Below are positions 9,934-18,724 of a stretch of DNA of 53,348 nucleotides, one piece after another. This DNA is from an uncultured Kiritimatiellota bacterium (lineage in GTDB: Bacteria; Verrucomicrobiota; Kiritimatiellia; RFP12; DVOR01). Within the stretch, counting starts at the first letter, position 1, and every line of letters starts with the position of its first letter. The DNA is taken from contig CALXMV010000016.1 in the NCBI GenBank assembly GCA_944389565.1, positions 1 to 53,348 on the forward strand, in the 5' to 3' direction. Under the pieces are notes generated by a model, which was not told where the DNA came from, did not search any database, and saw only the letters and a program-made list of their open reading frames with translations. A program made the position numbers and the translations under genes.

Positions 9934-12474
9934 ATGGCCGCCAAGAGAAACCAGGATCGCGCGAACCAACCGCAGGGCGCGGAGCCGGACATTTACGAGC
10001 ACAAGGCCCACGCGCGGTCGGTCATCCCGTCGGCCAACGAATCGAACGTCCGCGAGGTGGAGCCCCCCGAGGCCTACGCCATCGACCCGCACGACATCCC
10101 CCGCCTGGTGTGGCACGGCAAGGGCGACGACACCGTCGTGGTGCCCACCTACACCATCCACCAGCACGAGGCCGTCAACCCCCTCCGCATCCTCTCCCCC
10201 ATCCGCACCGACCTCGCCGACGACGTGCCCATCCAGCTCGAGCTCTTCGGCCTCGACGCCGCCACCCGCAGCCGCCTCCGCGCCGACGCGGTCTTCGCCT
10301 ACGACCACCTCATGCGCTGGACCAACCGCATGATCGCCGGCGACTCCCTGCTCGTGATGAACGCCCTCCTCGCCCACGAGCGCATGGCCGGCAAGGTCCA
10401 GTGCGTCTACATGGACCCGCCCTACGGCATCAGGTTCGGCTCCAACTTCATGCCCACCATCCACAAGCGCGACGTGAAGGACGGCAAGGACGAGGACCTC
10501 TCCTCCGAGGTCGAGACCGTCACCGCCTTCCGCGACACCTGGAAGCACGGCATCCACTCCTACCTCTCCTACCTCCGCGACCGCATCCTCCTCATCCGCG
10601 AACTCCTCCACGAAAGCGGATCCCTCTTCCTCCAAATCTCCATCGACAACGTCCACCGCGTCCGATGCCTCCTCGACGAGATCTTCGGCGCCGACAACTG
10701 CGTCTCCATGATCTCGTATGCAACGACAAGCGCGATGGACTCTGGCACACTCGACCGCGCCGGCGACTATATTCTCTGGTATGCCAAAAACAAGGAGAAT
10801 GTGAAATATCACCAACTTTACAAGGAGAAGTTCTTTTCTGGAGAAGGCGGAGGAGAATACAAAAAGATTGAATTGGCCAATGGTGAGCGGATGACCATTA
10901 AAGAATGGGAAAAAGCGACAGGAAAGAAATTCGAGTATGAGAATCGCCCGAGCGGAAGTCGTATCTATCGGATGGACAATCTAAGCTCGCAAGGACATTT
11001 TAAAGAGAGCCAACCGTTTGAGTATGAAGGCAAGACCTATTATCCAGCTGCATCAAGCCATTGGAAGGCAAATTATCCCGAAGGGATGAAGCGACTGGTA
11101 GAAGCCAATCGAATCGAAGCTCGTGCGAACTCGTTGGGATATATTCGCTACTTCGAGGATTTCGCTTGGATGAAATATTCTAATGTCTGGTCTGACACCG
11201 GGATTGCAGGTCGTCCAGGTGATAAGGTCTATGTTGTGCAGACTTCGAAGAAGGTGATTGAGCGTTGTCTTTTGATGACGACGGAGCCTGGGGATTTGGT
11301 GCTGGACCCGACGTGCGGGAGCGGGACGACGGCGGTGGTGGCGGAGGAGTGGGGGCGGCGCTGGATCACGATCGACACGAGCCGGGTGGCGCTGGCGCTG
11401 GCGAAGCGGCGGCTGATCACGCAGGTCTATCCGTGGTACCGGCTGGCGGACGAGGGTCGGGGGATCGACGGCGGGCTGATCTACCGCACGGTGCCGCACG
11501 TGATGCTGGGCGACATCGCCAACGGCGTGCCCTCGCGGGAGGAGACGCTGTGGGATCGGCCCTTCGAGGAGAAGGGGCGGGTGCGGGTGACGGGGCCCTT
11601 CACGGTGGAGGCGCTGCCGGCGCCGACGGTCGAGCCGCTGGAGGAGCGTCCGGAGGAGGGGATGGCCGCGGGGGCGAGCCTGGAGGGCTGGGTGGCGGAG
11701 CTGCGCGTGGCGGGCATCCAGGTGCCGGGCGGCGGGGAGCGGCTCCGTTTCCAAACGCTGGAGATCGCGGGGGATCTGACGTGGTTCCACGCGCGGGGGG
11801 TGATGGCGGACGGGCGCACGGCGCTGGTCTGCCTGGGGAGCGCCTCGGCGCCGCTCGGGTTGCCCGCCGTGCGCAACGCGTTGGAGGAGGCGGACAAGCA
11901 GTTCCCCAAGCCGCGGCTGCTCGTCTTCGCGGCCTTCCAGTTCACGGCCGAGGCGATGGATTGGCTGGCCACGGCGCGGATGCGCTACGCGCAGGTGCTG
12001 ACGGTGCAGATGAACACGGACCTGCAGAACGGCGACCTGCTGAGGCGCAAGCTGAACAACCAGAGTTTCTTCCTCGTGGGCCAGCCCGACGTGACGCTGA
12101 CGCGGACGGCGGAGGGCACGCTCGTGGCGGAGGTGCGCGGCTTCGACTATTACGACCCCGTGCGGCAACGGCTGGAATCCCAGGGCGTGGAGCGGATCGC
12201 GATGTGGATGGTGGACGGGAATTACGACGGGCAGTGCGTGAACCCGATGCAGGTCTTCTTCCCGCGGTCGGACGTCTGGGAGCGGCTGGGCGAAACGCTG
12301 AGGGGGCGGGTGGACGCTTCGCGCCTGGAGGCCTACGTGGGGGCGAGGTCCCTCCCCTTCGCCCCCGGGCCGAACCGCAGGGTGGCGGTGAAGATCATCG
12401 ACGAGCGCGGCTACGAGAGCCTCCGCGTCTTCGCCCTGCGGGAGGATGGCGCGCCGCGGGAGGCCGCGCGATGA
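9934..12474 (+). CDS. mod: Type III restriction-modification system, methyltransferase subunit (Mod)
   Basis: 846 aa N6-adenine (beta-class) methyltransferase that also supplies target specificity to the Res partner. Catalytic motif IV DPPY is at 161-164; the SAM-binding motif I (DPTCGSGTT) follows at about 458, the beta-class order. The segment between them (about residues 261-447, nucleotides 10715-11275) is the target-recognition region and is clearly AT-richer with different codon use than the flanks, as if swapped in. The C-terminal third has VLTVQMNTDLQNGDLL-type motifs seen in type III Mod proteins. The start MAAKRNQ follows a sequestered GGGAGG site. Its stop overlaps the res start (ATGA). 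Confidence 0.92.
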   Translation: MAAKRNQDRANQPQGAEPDIYEHKAHARSVIPSANESNVREVEPPEAYAIDPHDIPRLVWHGKGDDTVVVPTYTIHQHEAVNPLRILSPIRTDLADDVPIQLELFGLDAATRSRLRADAVFAYDHLMRWTNRMIAGDSLLVMNALLAHERMAGKVQCVYMDPPYGIRFGSNFMPTIHKRDVKDGKDEDLSSEVETVTAFRDTWKHGIHSYLSYLRDRILLIRELLHESGSLFLQISIDNVHRVRCLLDEIFGADNCVSMISYATTSAMDSGTLDRAGDYILWYAKNKENVKYHQLYKEKFFSGEGGGEYKKIELANGERMTIKEWEKATGKKFEYENRPSGSRIYRMDNLSSQGHFKESQPFEYEGKTYYPAASSHWKANYPEGMKRLVEANRIEARANSLGYIRYFEDFAWMKYSNVWSDTGIAGRPGDKVYVVQTSKKVIERCLLMTTEPGDLVLDPTCGSGTTAVVAEEWGRRWITIDTSRVALALAKRRLITQVYPWYRLADEGRGIDGGLIYRTVPHVMLGDIANGVPSREETLWDRPFEEKGRVRVTGPFTVEALPAPTVEPLEERPEEGMAAGASLEGWVAELRVAGIQVPGGGERLRFQTLEIAGDLTWFHARGVMADGRTALVCLGSASAPLGLPAVRNALEEADKQFPKPRLLVFAAFQFTAEAMDWLATARMRYAQVLTVQMNTDLQNGDLLRRKLNNQSFFLVGQPDVTLTRTAEGTLVAEVRGFDYYDPVRQRLESQGVERIAMWMVDGNYDGQCVNPMQVFFPRSDVWERLGETLRGRVDASRLEAYVGARSLPFAPGPNRRVAVKIIDERGYESLRVFALREDGAPREAAR

Positions 12475-15212
12475 GCGGCCTCATCCTGAACAGCCCCTAC
12501 GCCGAGCCGACCGCGCATTGGGAGCACAGCCCCGGCTCGACGACCCTGACGCGCGCGGCGGGGCGGCGCGCGCCGGGATACACGAAGTTCAACACCAAGA
12601 GCCAGGGCGACGGCGAGTTCGTGGCGCTCGGCGCGGTGGCGGCCATCCGCGCCAAGGTGCGCGCCTGGCGCCAGGCCGGCTGGCCGGGCGCCACGCCCGT
12701 CACGCGCCGGTTGCTGACGCGATGGCACGGCCTGGAGGGGGCGGACGCCGAGATGGATCCGCGCCCCTTCTTCTGCCAGCTGGAGGCGATCGACACGTTG
12801 GTCTGGATGACGGAGGGGCCGGCGGCCGACCGGCAGGGGCTGTGGGGCGCGGGGCCCGAGGCCCTGCACGGCGACGGCGGGCCCTTCGAGCGCGTCTGCA
12901 CGAAGCTCTGCACGGGCGGCGGCAAAACCAAGGTGATAGCGATGCTCATCGTCTGGCACGCGTGCAACAAGGCCGCCTACCCGCAGGACAGGCGTTTCTG
13001 CCGGGACTTCCTCGTCGTGGCGCCCAACCTGACGGTGCGCGAGCGTCTGGCCGGGCTCGACCCCGCTGCCGGCGGCACGGGGGAGTTCGGCGGCGGCATC
13101 GCGGAGACGGCGGAGGAGACGGACGCCCTGGCGCGCGCCCACGTGAGAATCCTCAATTGGCAGGCCCTGCAGTGGGACGACGCGGAAAAACTCCGCAGGC
13201 GCAAAGGCGTCGACAAGCGCGGGGCGCTGAGCGACCGCGCCTACGCGCGGCAGGTGCTCGGGCGGGACCTGGCCAAAGCCCCCCGCCTCCTCGTCATCAA
13301 CGACGAGGCCCACCACGCCTGGCGCCTGCCCCCCAAGGCCAAGGCGGCGGACTACCGCACGGAGGGCGAGGAGAAGGACGAGCACACCGTCTGGGTCGGC
13401 GGCCTGGACCGCCTGCACCGGGCGGTCGGCATCCTGCGCTGCCACGACTTCTCGGCCACCCCCTTCATCCCCTCGGGCAAGATGAGCAAGGACGACTTCC
13501 TCTTCGGCTGGATCGTCAGCGACTTCGGCCTGAACGACGGCATCGAGGCCGGCCTCGTCAAAACCCCGCGGATGCCCTACAACGCCGACGGCCCCATCGA
13601 CCCACAGACGCGCCTGCCCGCCTTCTACGACCTCTACGAGGCCGACGGCGTGAAGGAGGACATCGCCGAGAACGCCGACCCGCAGGCACCCCTGCCCCAT
13701 ATCCTCGCCAACGCCTACGCCGCCCTCGCCACGGATTGGCGCAGGACGGCGGAGGGATGGCGCGAACGCCGCAGCCCGACCCCGCCGGTGCTCATCAGCG
13801 TGGTGAACAACACGGTGACGGCCGAACGCGTGGAGCGTTTCTTCCGCACGGACCTCCTGGTCGCGAACACGGCCCCGCGGCTGTGCGACCCGGAGCGGGT
13901 GCTGCGCATCGACTCCAAGACGTTGGAAAAGGCCGGCAGGGAGGCCGAGGCGCTGCGCAAGCGCGTCGCGACCGTCGGGAAACCCGGCGAACCCGGCGCG
14001 GCCATCACGAACCTCGTCTCCGTGGCCATGCTCTCGGAGGGGTGGGACGCCCGCACCGTCACGCACATCCTCGGCCTGCGCGCCTTCACCAGCCAATTGC
14101 TCTGCGAGCAGGTCATCGGCCGAGGCCTGCGCCGCACGAGTTACGACCTGGGCGAGGACGGGCTCTTGGCGCCGGAATACGTGCAGGTCTTCGGCGTGCC
14201 CTTCCGTCTCCTGCCCGGCGAAGGGGGCGACGGGCCACCCCCGCCGCCGACCCCCACCTACCCCATCGCCGTCGCGCCGGGCCGCGAGGCCGCGGAGATC
14301 CAGTGGCCGAACATCGTGCGATTCGACGCGACCGTCGCCCCCGTGCTCTCGCTGGAAGGCGTGCCGGAGCTGACGCTCTCCCCCACCCTGACGACCAACA
14401 CGCAGCTGGCGCAGACGCTCGGCGAGTGGATGAACGCCTCCGACACCCATGTCATCGACCTGATCCGATCCGCGCCGCGCCGGCAGACCATCCTCTTCGC
14501 CATCGCGAAAACGCTGGCCGAGGACGCCGCATTCGCCAAATTGCGGGAGACCATGCCCATGCCGCGCCTCTTCTCCGCCCTCGTACGCCTGACGGAAGCC
14601 TTCGTCGCCTCGGGCAAATGCCACTGGGAGGAGGACCTCCTCATGGGCGACGGCGACCTCGACTGCCCCGAGACGCGCCTGGCCTATGCCTTCCAGCTCC
14701 ACCGGATCGTCCGCCACCTGCTGACGCACCTCACGCCGAAGGGCAAGCGCACGCTGGCCGTCGTCCGCGACTCTCGGCAACCCACCCTCTCCACCGCGCA
14801 CATGCGCACCTGGCACACCACCAAGCCACCCATCCCCACGGGCGACAAAAGCCAGATCGACGCCGCCGTCTACGACAGCACCTGGGAGCAAAGCGTCGCC
14901 GTGAGCCTCCAGGCCAGCCCCCGCGTCCAAGCCTACGTCCGCAACGACCGCCACGTGGGCCTGCGCGTCCGCTACGCCGCCGCCAACGGCATCTCCCGCT
15001 TCTACATCCCCGACTTCATCGTCCGCCTGACCTCCGGCGAGACGGTCGTGCTGGAGGTGAAGGGGAGGGACGACACCCACGCCGACGACAAGCACCTGGC
15101 CCTCATCCGCTGGTGCGAGGCCGTCAGCGCACTGGGCGACTTCGGCCCCTGGCGCCCCCTCAAAATCACAAGCCCCCGCCAGCTCGACACCCTCCTCGCC
15201 CCCCACCCCTGA
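12471..15212 (+). CDS. res: Type III restriction endonuclease subunit (Res)
   Basis: 913 aa, standard length. It pairs with Mod to translocate along DNA and cleave unmodified sites. Helicase Walker A is CTGGGKT at about 147-153, motif II is INDEAHHAW near 277, and SF2 motifs such as TNLVSVAMLSEGWD and QVIGRGLRR follow. The C-terminal nuclease is PD-(D/E)XK: PDFIVRL near 846 and LEVKGRDD near 862. All key residues look intact, so the enzyme should be functional if expressed. Coupled to mod by a 4-bp overlap. Confidence 0.94.
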   Translation: MSGLILNSPYAEPTAHWEHSPGSTTLTRAAGRRAPGYTKFNTKSQGDGEFVALGAVAAIRAKVRAWRQAGWPGATPVTRRLLTRWHGLEGADAEMDPRPFFCQLEAIDTLVWMTEGPAADRQGLWGAGPEALHGDGGPFERVCTKLCTGGGKTKVIAMLIVWHACNKAAYPQDRRFCRDFLVVAPNLTVRERLAGLDPAAGGTGEFGGGIAETAEETDALARAHVRILNWQALQWDDAEKLRRRKGVDKRGALSDRAYARQVLGRDLAKAPRLLVINDEAHHAWRLPPKAKAADYRTEGEEKDEHTVWVGGLDRLHRAVGILRCHDFSATPFIPSGKMSKDDFLFGWIVSDFGLNDGIEAGLVKTPRMPYNADGPIDPQTRLPAFYDLYEADGVKEDIAENADPQAPLPHILANAYAALATDWRRTAEGWRERRSPTPPVLISVVNNTVTAERVERFFRTDLLVANTAPRLCDPERVLRIDSKTLEKAGREAEALRKRVATVGKPGEPGAAITNLVSVAMLSEGWDARTVTHILGLRAFTSQLLCEQVIGRGLRRTSYDLGEDGLLAPEYVQVFGVPFRLLPGEGGDGPPPPPTPTYPIAVAPGREAAEIQWPNIVRFDATVAPVLSLEGVPELTLSPTLTTNTQLAQTLGEWMNASDTHVIDLIRSAPRRQTILFAIAKTLAEDAAFAKLRETMPMPRLFSALVRLTEAFVASGKCHWEEDLLMGDGDLDCPETRLAYAFQLHRIVRHLLTHLTPKGKRTLAVVRDSRQPTLSTAHMRTWHTTKPPIPTGDKSQIDAAVYDSTWEQSVAVSLQASPRVQAYVRNDRHVGLRVRYAAANGISRFYIPDFIVRLTSGETVVLEVKGRDDTHADDKHLALIRWCEAVSALGDFGPWRPLKITSPRQLDTLLAPHP

Positions 15213-15241
15213 CACCTCCCATCGGCCTCGCCGCGAGAAAA

Positions 15242-15271
15242 TTGACAGCCCGGTATGTAGGCCTGTATAAT
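15242..15271 (+). promoter_or_regulatory. Near-perfect sigma70-type promoter
   Basis: TTGACA at 15242-15247 and TATAAT at 15266-15271 with an 18-bp spacer, the best consensus promoter on the plus strand in this window. It points at the RHS fragment and the membrane protein behind it. Confidence 0.75.
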
Positions 15272-15303
15272 GCACGCGTGAACAGGAAAAGGACTGGGAG
15301 AGC

Positions 15304-15563
15304 ATGACGCAGGGCGTGTGGTCGCTCGGCGCGGCGGCGGGAGACGCCCCCCCCTCACCGAGACCTACGCCTACGACGCCCGCGACCAATACACCGCCAT
15401 CGACGCCTTCGTCCCCGACTGGGACGCCACGCTCCACTACGCCCACGACGGCAACAAGAACGTCACCGACCTCTTCTACCACACCCTCGCCGCCCGCCCC
15501 GAAGGCGCCACTGACCCATGCGCATTTTCCAAGCAATCCCCCGCGCCCTGCGCGAATCATTGA
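15304..15563 (+). pseudogene. RHS-repeat protein remnant, frameshifted at a poly-C tract
   Basis: An ATG with an AGGAAAAGG site opens MTQGVWSLG, but the RHS-like frame (LTETYAYDARDQYTA, then YAHDGNKNVTDLF) lies in another frame. The two meet at a run of eight C (about 15347-15354); one extra C would join them into a protein of about 86 aa. The YAYDARDQ and Y-DGN-NVT motifs are typical of the RHS repeat/core region of polymorphic toxins, here without repeats or toxin tip. Either a decayed orphan cassette, a phase-variable locus or a homopolymer error. Confidence 0.55.
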
Positions 15564-15592
15564 CACTCTGCACTTGTGATTGAGGACGGACG

Positions 15593-16102
15593 ATGTCAAT
15601 CAGCTTGGCGATTTTGGGGGCTTACGCGGTCTTTTACGCCTCGTCCGTGCATTTCTTTTGGTGTGCGTCCCGTTCGGGCGAGACTGGGAAATCGTGCGCG
15701 GGGAAGGTTATTCGATGGGTGGATATCGCGCGTGTTTGCGTTGGCTTTGCGCTTACCGTCCTCTTACTCCCAGGGATATTTTTCCCTGCCGAGACGGCAG
15801 ATGGGGTCCGTCAGGATCGTTACACCTTGGATGAGCTGGGCTATTTCCTCTGGCTGGGCACATATTTGATTCCCGCGCTCATCGTGAATCTCTTTTTGAC
15901 CGGGCTGGCTGGTGGTGTTTATCTTCCGATTTTACCGATCGCTTTGTCCTTTTTCGGGTATCGTTTGCTCATTTTTGCGCGGTTGCTGATTTCCAAAGAT
16001 CTTGCCTTGATCCACAAGTTTTTCCTGCCGATTTCGGTCGTGACGGTGTTTTGGCAAGAATTCGTAACGCTTTCTCTTCTCTTGGCCTCGCTATTCCCTT
16101 GA
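15593..16102 (+). CDS. Low-GC integral membrane protein, possible RHS-linked immunity protein
   Basis: 169 aa with four or five hydrophobic segments (for example SLAILGAYAVFYASSVHFFW, VCVGFALTVLLLPGIFF, FLWLGTYLIPALIVNLFL). Base composition is markedly lower in G+C than its neighbours, a sign of transfer. It stands 30 bp after an RHS fragment and before another possible RHS scrap, and no known family is recognised. Polymorphic toxin loci often keep membrane immunity genes after the toxin is lost, so that role is plausible but unproven. Confidence 0.6.
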   Translation: MSISLAILGAYAVFYASSVHFFWCASRSGETGKSCAGKVIRWVDIARVCVGFALTVLLLPGIFFPAETADGVRQDRYTLDELGYFLWLGTYLIPALIVNLFLTGLAGGVYLPILPIALSFFGYRLLIFARLLISKDLALIHKFFLPISVVTVFWQEFVTLSLLLASLFP

Positions 16103-16743
16103 CTGACAGGAATAAAAGACTTCGATTTTACGTAAAAAGAAGACGCTCCATGGCTGGGGATGCTTCAAGTGTGTGTTGGGGCGTCACCCGCACGCCGGCA
16201 CCCCACACCCTGGGAGGTCCCGCCCCCAGACCCTCCCGACTTCCGGGCAGACCCTTAAGGGTTTGGGGGCTGACCCTCCCGACTCCGCACCTAGGGAACC
16301 GCCGTCGCCGACAACGCCCTCGTCTACCATAACCACCGCCGCCCCCCCAAGACGGCCAGTGGACGACACGCGGCGGCGACGCCAGAGGGCGGCGCCATCG
16401 ATTCGGAGGACGTGAAAGAGACCAATGCGACACGGGCCGCCCGTGTCGCGCAAGAGAGTTTTGACAGGCCAAGAGCGCAAGGGGGGGGACTCTCCAAACA
16501 CGACTTCTTGCCTGGAGCAGGCGTGGGAGAACCAGCGGTGGCGGGCCTCCTTCTGCCCGGGCTGCAAGGGCAAGCGCAACGTCTCCGTCAGCCGTTTCGT
16601 CAAATATTCCCTGCGGTGAGCCCTCGGCCGCGGCGGCGGTGCGTGGGGGCGGAGGCAGGGGGCGGGCGGGGGCGCTTTCGGCTTTGCGCGGGGGCGGGGG
16701 ATGTGTTAGGATAGAGGCACTTGAAAGCTGAAAGGAACTTCCC
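16103..16743. other. Gene-poor stretch with a hairpin and a possible RHS trace
   Basis: No convincing gene. At 16222-16270 arms GCCCCCAGACCCT and AGGGTTTGGGGGC pair with one G:T wobble. At 16301-16419 the plus strand reads NALVYHNHR...GRH, weakly like the YYNYRYYNP-GRW end of RHS cores. A -10-like GTTAGGAT and an AAAGGAA site precede the next gene. Confidence 0.35.
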
Positions 16744-18714
16744 ATGAGACAGGCTTGGATGTTGTTTGCGTTTGCTTTGGCCACGGCGCCTTTGGCGTGG
16801 GGGCGTGAGACGATCCCGCTGAACGAGGGGTGGCAGTTCCGCTACGGGTGGAACTTCGCGGGGCCGAAGTGGGAGAAGGTGACGCTGCCGCACACGTGGA
16901 ACACGGCCGACGCGGAGGCGGACCACCCCTATTCGCGGACGATGGGGATCTACAAGATGGCGCTGACGACGCGGCCGGAGTGGGCGGGGAAGCGGGTCTT
17001 CGTGCGCTTCAAGGGCGCGGGGACGGTGGCGGACGTGATGTTCAACAACGTGTGGCTGGGGCAGCATCGGGGGGGGTACACGGCGTTTTGCCATGAGCTG
17101 ACGCCGTACCTGCCGCCGGCGGGAAAGAAGGCCGAGCTGCGCGTGCGCGTCTCCAACGCGGAGACCTCGGACGTCCTGCCGCTGGCGGGGGATTTCAACG
17201 TCTTCGGCGGGCTGTACCGCGACGCGGAGCTGATCGTGACGGACGCGGTGTGCGTCTCGCCGCTGGACCATGGGTCGTCGGGGGTGGCGATCCGGCAGGA
17301 GGCGCTGAGCGACGCGGAGGCGCGCCTGGCCGTGACCGTGAGGCTGGCCAACCCCACGGGCAAGCCGCAGACGGTGACGGTGGAGGTGGCGGGGAAGACC
17401 TTCTCGGGCGAGGGGGTGGAGGCGGTGACGATCCCGGTGACGATCGCCGAGCCGCGGCGCTGGGACGGGGTGGCCGACCCGTATCTCTACACGCTCACGG
17501 CGAAGGTGGGCGGGGACAGCGTCACGGAGACCTTCGGCGTGCGCGAGATCCGTTTCGACCCGGCCAAGGGGTTCTTCCTGAACGGCAGGCACCTGAAGCT
17601 GCGGGGCGTCTGCCGCCACCAGGAGTGGGAGGGGAAGCTGGCGGCGCTCTCGCCCGCCGAGCACCTGCGCGACGCGGAGATCATGCGCGAGATGGGCGCC
17701 AACGCCGTGCGCCTGGCGCATTACCCGCAGGACGAGGCGATGTATGACGCGTGCGACCGGGCGGGGCTCGTGGTGTGGGCGGAGATCCCGTTCGTGGGGC
17801 CCGGCGGCTACGACGACGAGGGGTACGTGCCCTCGCCCCGCCTGCACGAGAACGCCCGCCAGCAGCTCGTGGAGATGATCCGCCAGCACGGCAACCACCC
17901 CTCGATCGTCACGTGGGGGCTCTTCAACGAGCTGCGCATGGCGCCCAACCCCACGCCCTTCCTCAAGGAGCTCAACGCCCTGGCCAAGGCCGAGGACCCC
18001 ACCCGCCCGACCGTGGCGGCCAGTAACCTGGGTAACTCCGCGCCCCTCACCTTCGTGACCGACCTCATCGCGTGGAACCGTTACGACGGGTGGTACGGCG
18101 GGATGCCCAAGAACCTCGGCGCCTTCCTCGACGGCACCCACAAGAAGTACCCCAAGCTCTGCATCGCCGTGAGCGAGTACGGCGCGGGCGCCTCCGCCAA
18201 GCACCACGAGGAGCAGATCCGCAAGCCCAACGCCCCCGGCAAGTTCCACCCCGAGGCCTGGCAGACCGAATACCACATCCTCAACTGGGCCGAGCTCGCG
18301 AAGCGCGACTTCGTGTGGGGCTCCTTCATCTGGAACCTCTTCGACTTCGCCGCCAGCCACCGCACCGAGGGCGACCGCGACGGCATCAACGACAAGGGGC
18401 TCGTCTCCCATGACCGCAAGACCTTCAAGGACGCCTTCTACTTCTACAAGGCCAACTGGCGCGACGACACGCCCGTCCTCCACCTGTGCGAGAAGCGTTT
18501 CGCCAAACGCCAGGCCGACAAGATCTTCGTGCGGGCCTTCTCCAACGTCGGCCCCGCCGAGCTGATCGTCAACGGCGAGTCCGCCGGCGTCGCCCAGCCC
18601 GACGCCCTCCGCGTCCTCACCTGGAAGGACGTCCCCCTGCGCCCCGGCGAGAACCAGGTGCTCCTGCGCTCCGCCGACGGCAAGGTGACCGACGCCTGCG
18701 TCTGGACCCGCTGA
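16744..18714 (+). CDS. Secreted glycoside hydrolase family 2 enzyme
   Basis: 656 aa. A signal peptide (residues 1-20, cleavage after LAWG) exports it. The GH2 sandwich domain (about 25-165), immunoglobulin-like domain (about 190-270) and TIM barrel (from about 275) are in the usual order. Acid/base E396 is in WGLFNEL and nucleophile E478 in SEYGAG. Family members are retaining beta-galactosidases, glucuronidases or mannosidases; the exact sugar is not deducible. The start follows AAAGGAACTTCCC. A GH27 gene follows 10 bp later, implying a shared galactoside-type substrate. Confidence 0.92.
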   Translation: MRQAWMLFAFALATAPLAWGRETIPLNEGWQFRYGWNFAGPKWEKVTLPHTWNTADAEADHPYSRTMGIYKMALTTRPEWAGKRVFVRFKGAGTVADVMFNNVWLGQHRGGYTAFCHELTPYLPPAGKKAELRVRVSNAETSDVLPLAGDFNVFGGLYRDAELIVTDAVCVSPLDHGSSGVAIRQEALSDAEARLAVTVRLANPTGKPQTVTVEVAGKTFSGEGVEAVTIPVTIAEPRRWDGVADPYLYTLTAKVGGDSVTETFGVREIRFDPAKGFFLNGRHLKLRGVCRHQEWEGKLAALSPAEHLRDAEIMREMGANAVRLAHYPQDEAMYDACDRAGLVVWAEIPFVGPGGYDDEGYVPSPRLHENARQQLVEMIRQHGNHPSIVTWGLFNELRMAPNPTPFLKELNALAKAEDPTRPTVAASNLGNSAPLTFVTDLIAWNRYDGWYGGMPKNLGAFLDGTHKKYPKLCIAVSEYGAGASAKHHEEQIRKPNAPGKFHPEAWQTEYHILNWAELAKRDFVWGSFIWNLFDFAASHRTEGDRDGINDKGLVSHDRKTFKDAFYFYKANWRDDTPVLHLCEKRFAKRQADKIFVRAFSNVGPAELIVNGESAGVAQPDALRVLTWKDVPLRPGENQVLLRSADGKVTDACVWTR

Positions 18715-18724
18715 GGAGGCCGCC

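Noticed and set aside
15593..16102. Membrane protein as a toxin
   Set aside because: Evenly spaced spans with polar loops suit an immunity or transport protein; nothing indicates toxicity.
16425..16619. 64-codon rightward ORF with two cysteines before the GH2 gene
   Set aside because: No ribosome-binding site and a composition like the surrounding non-coding DNA.
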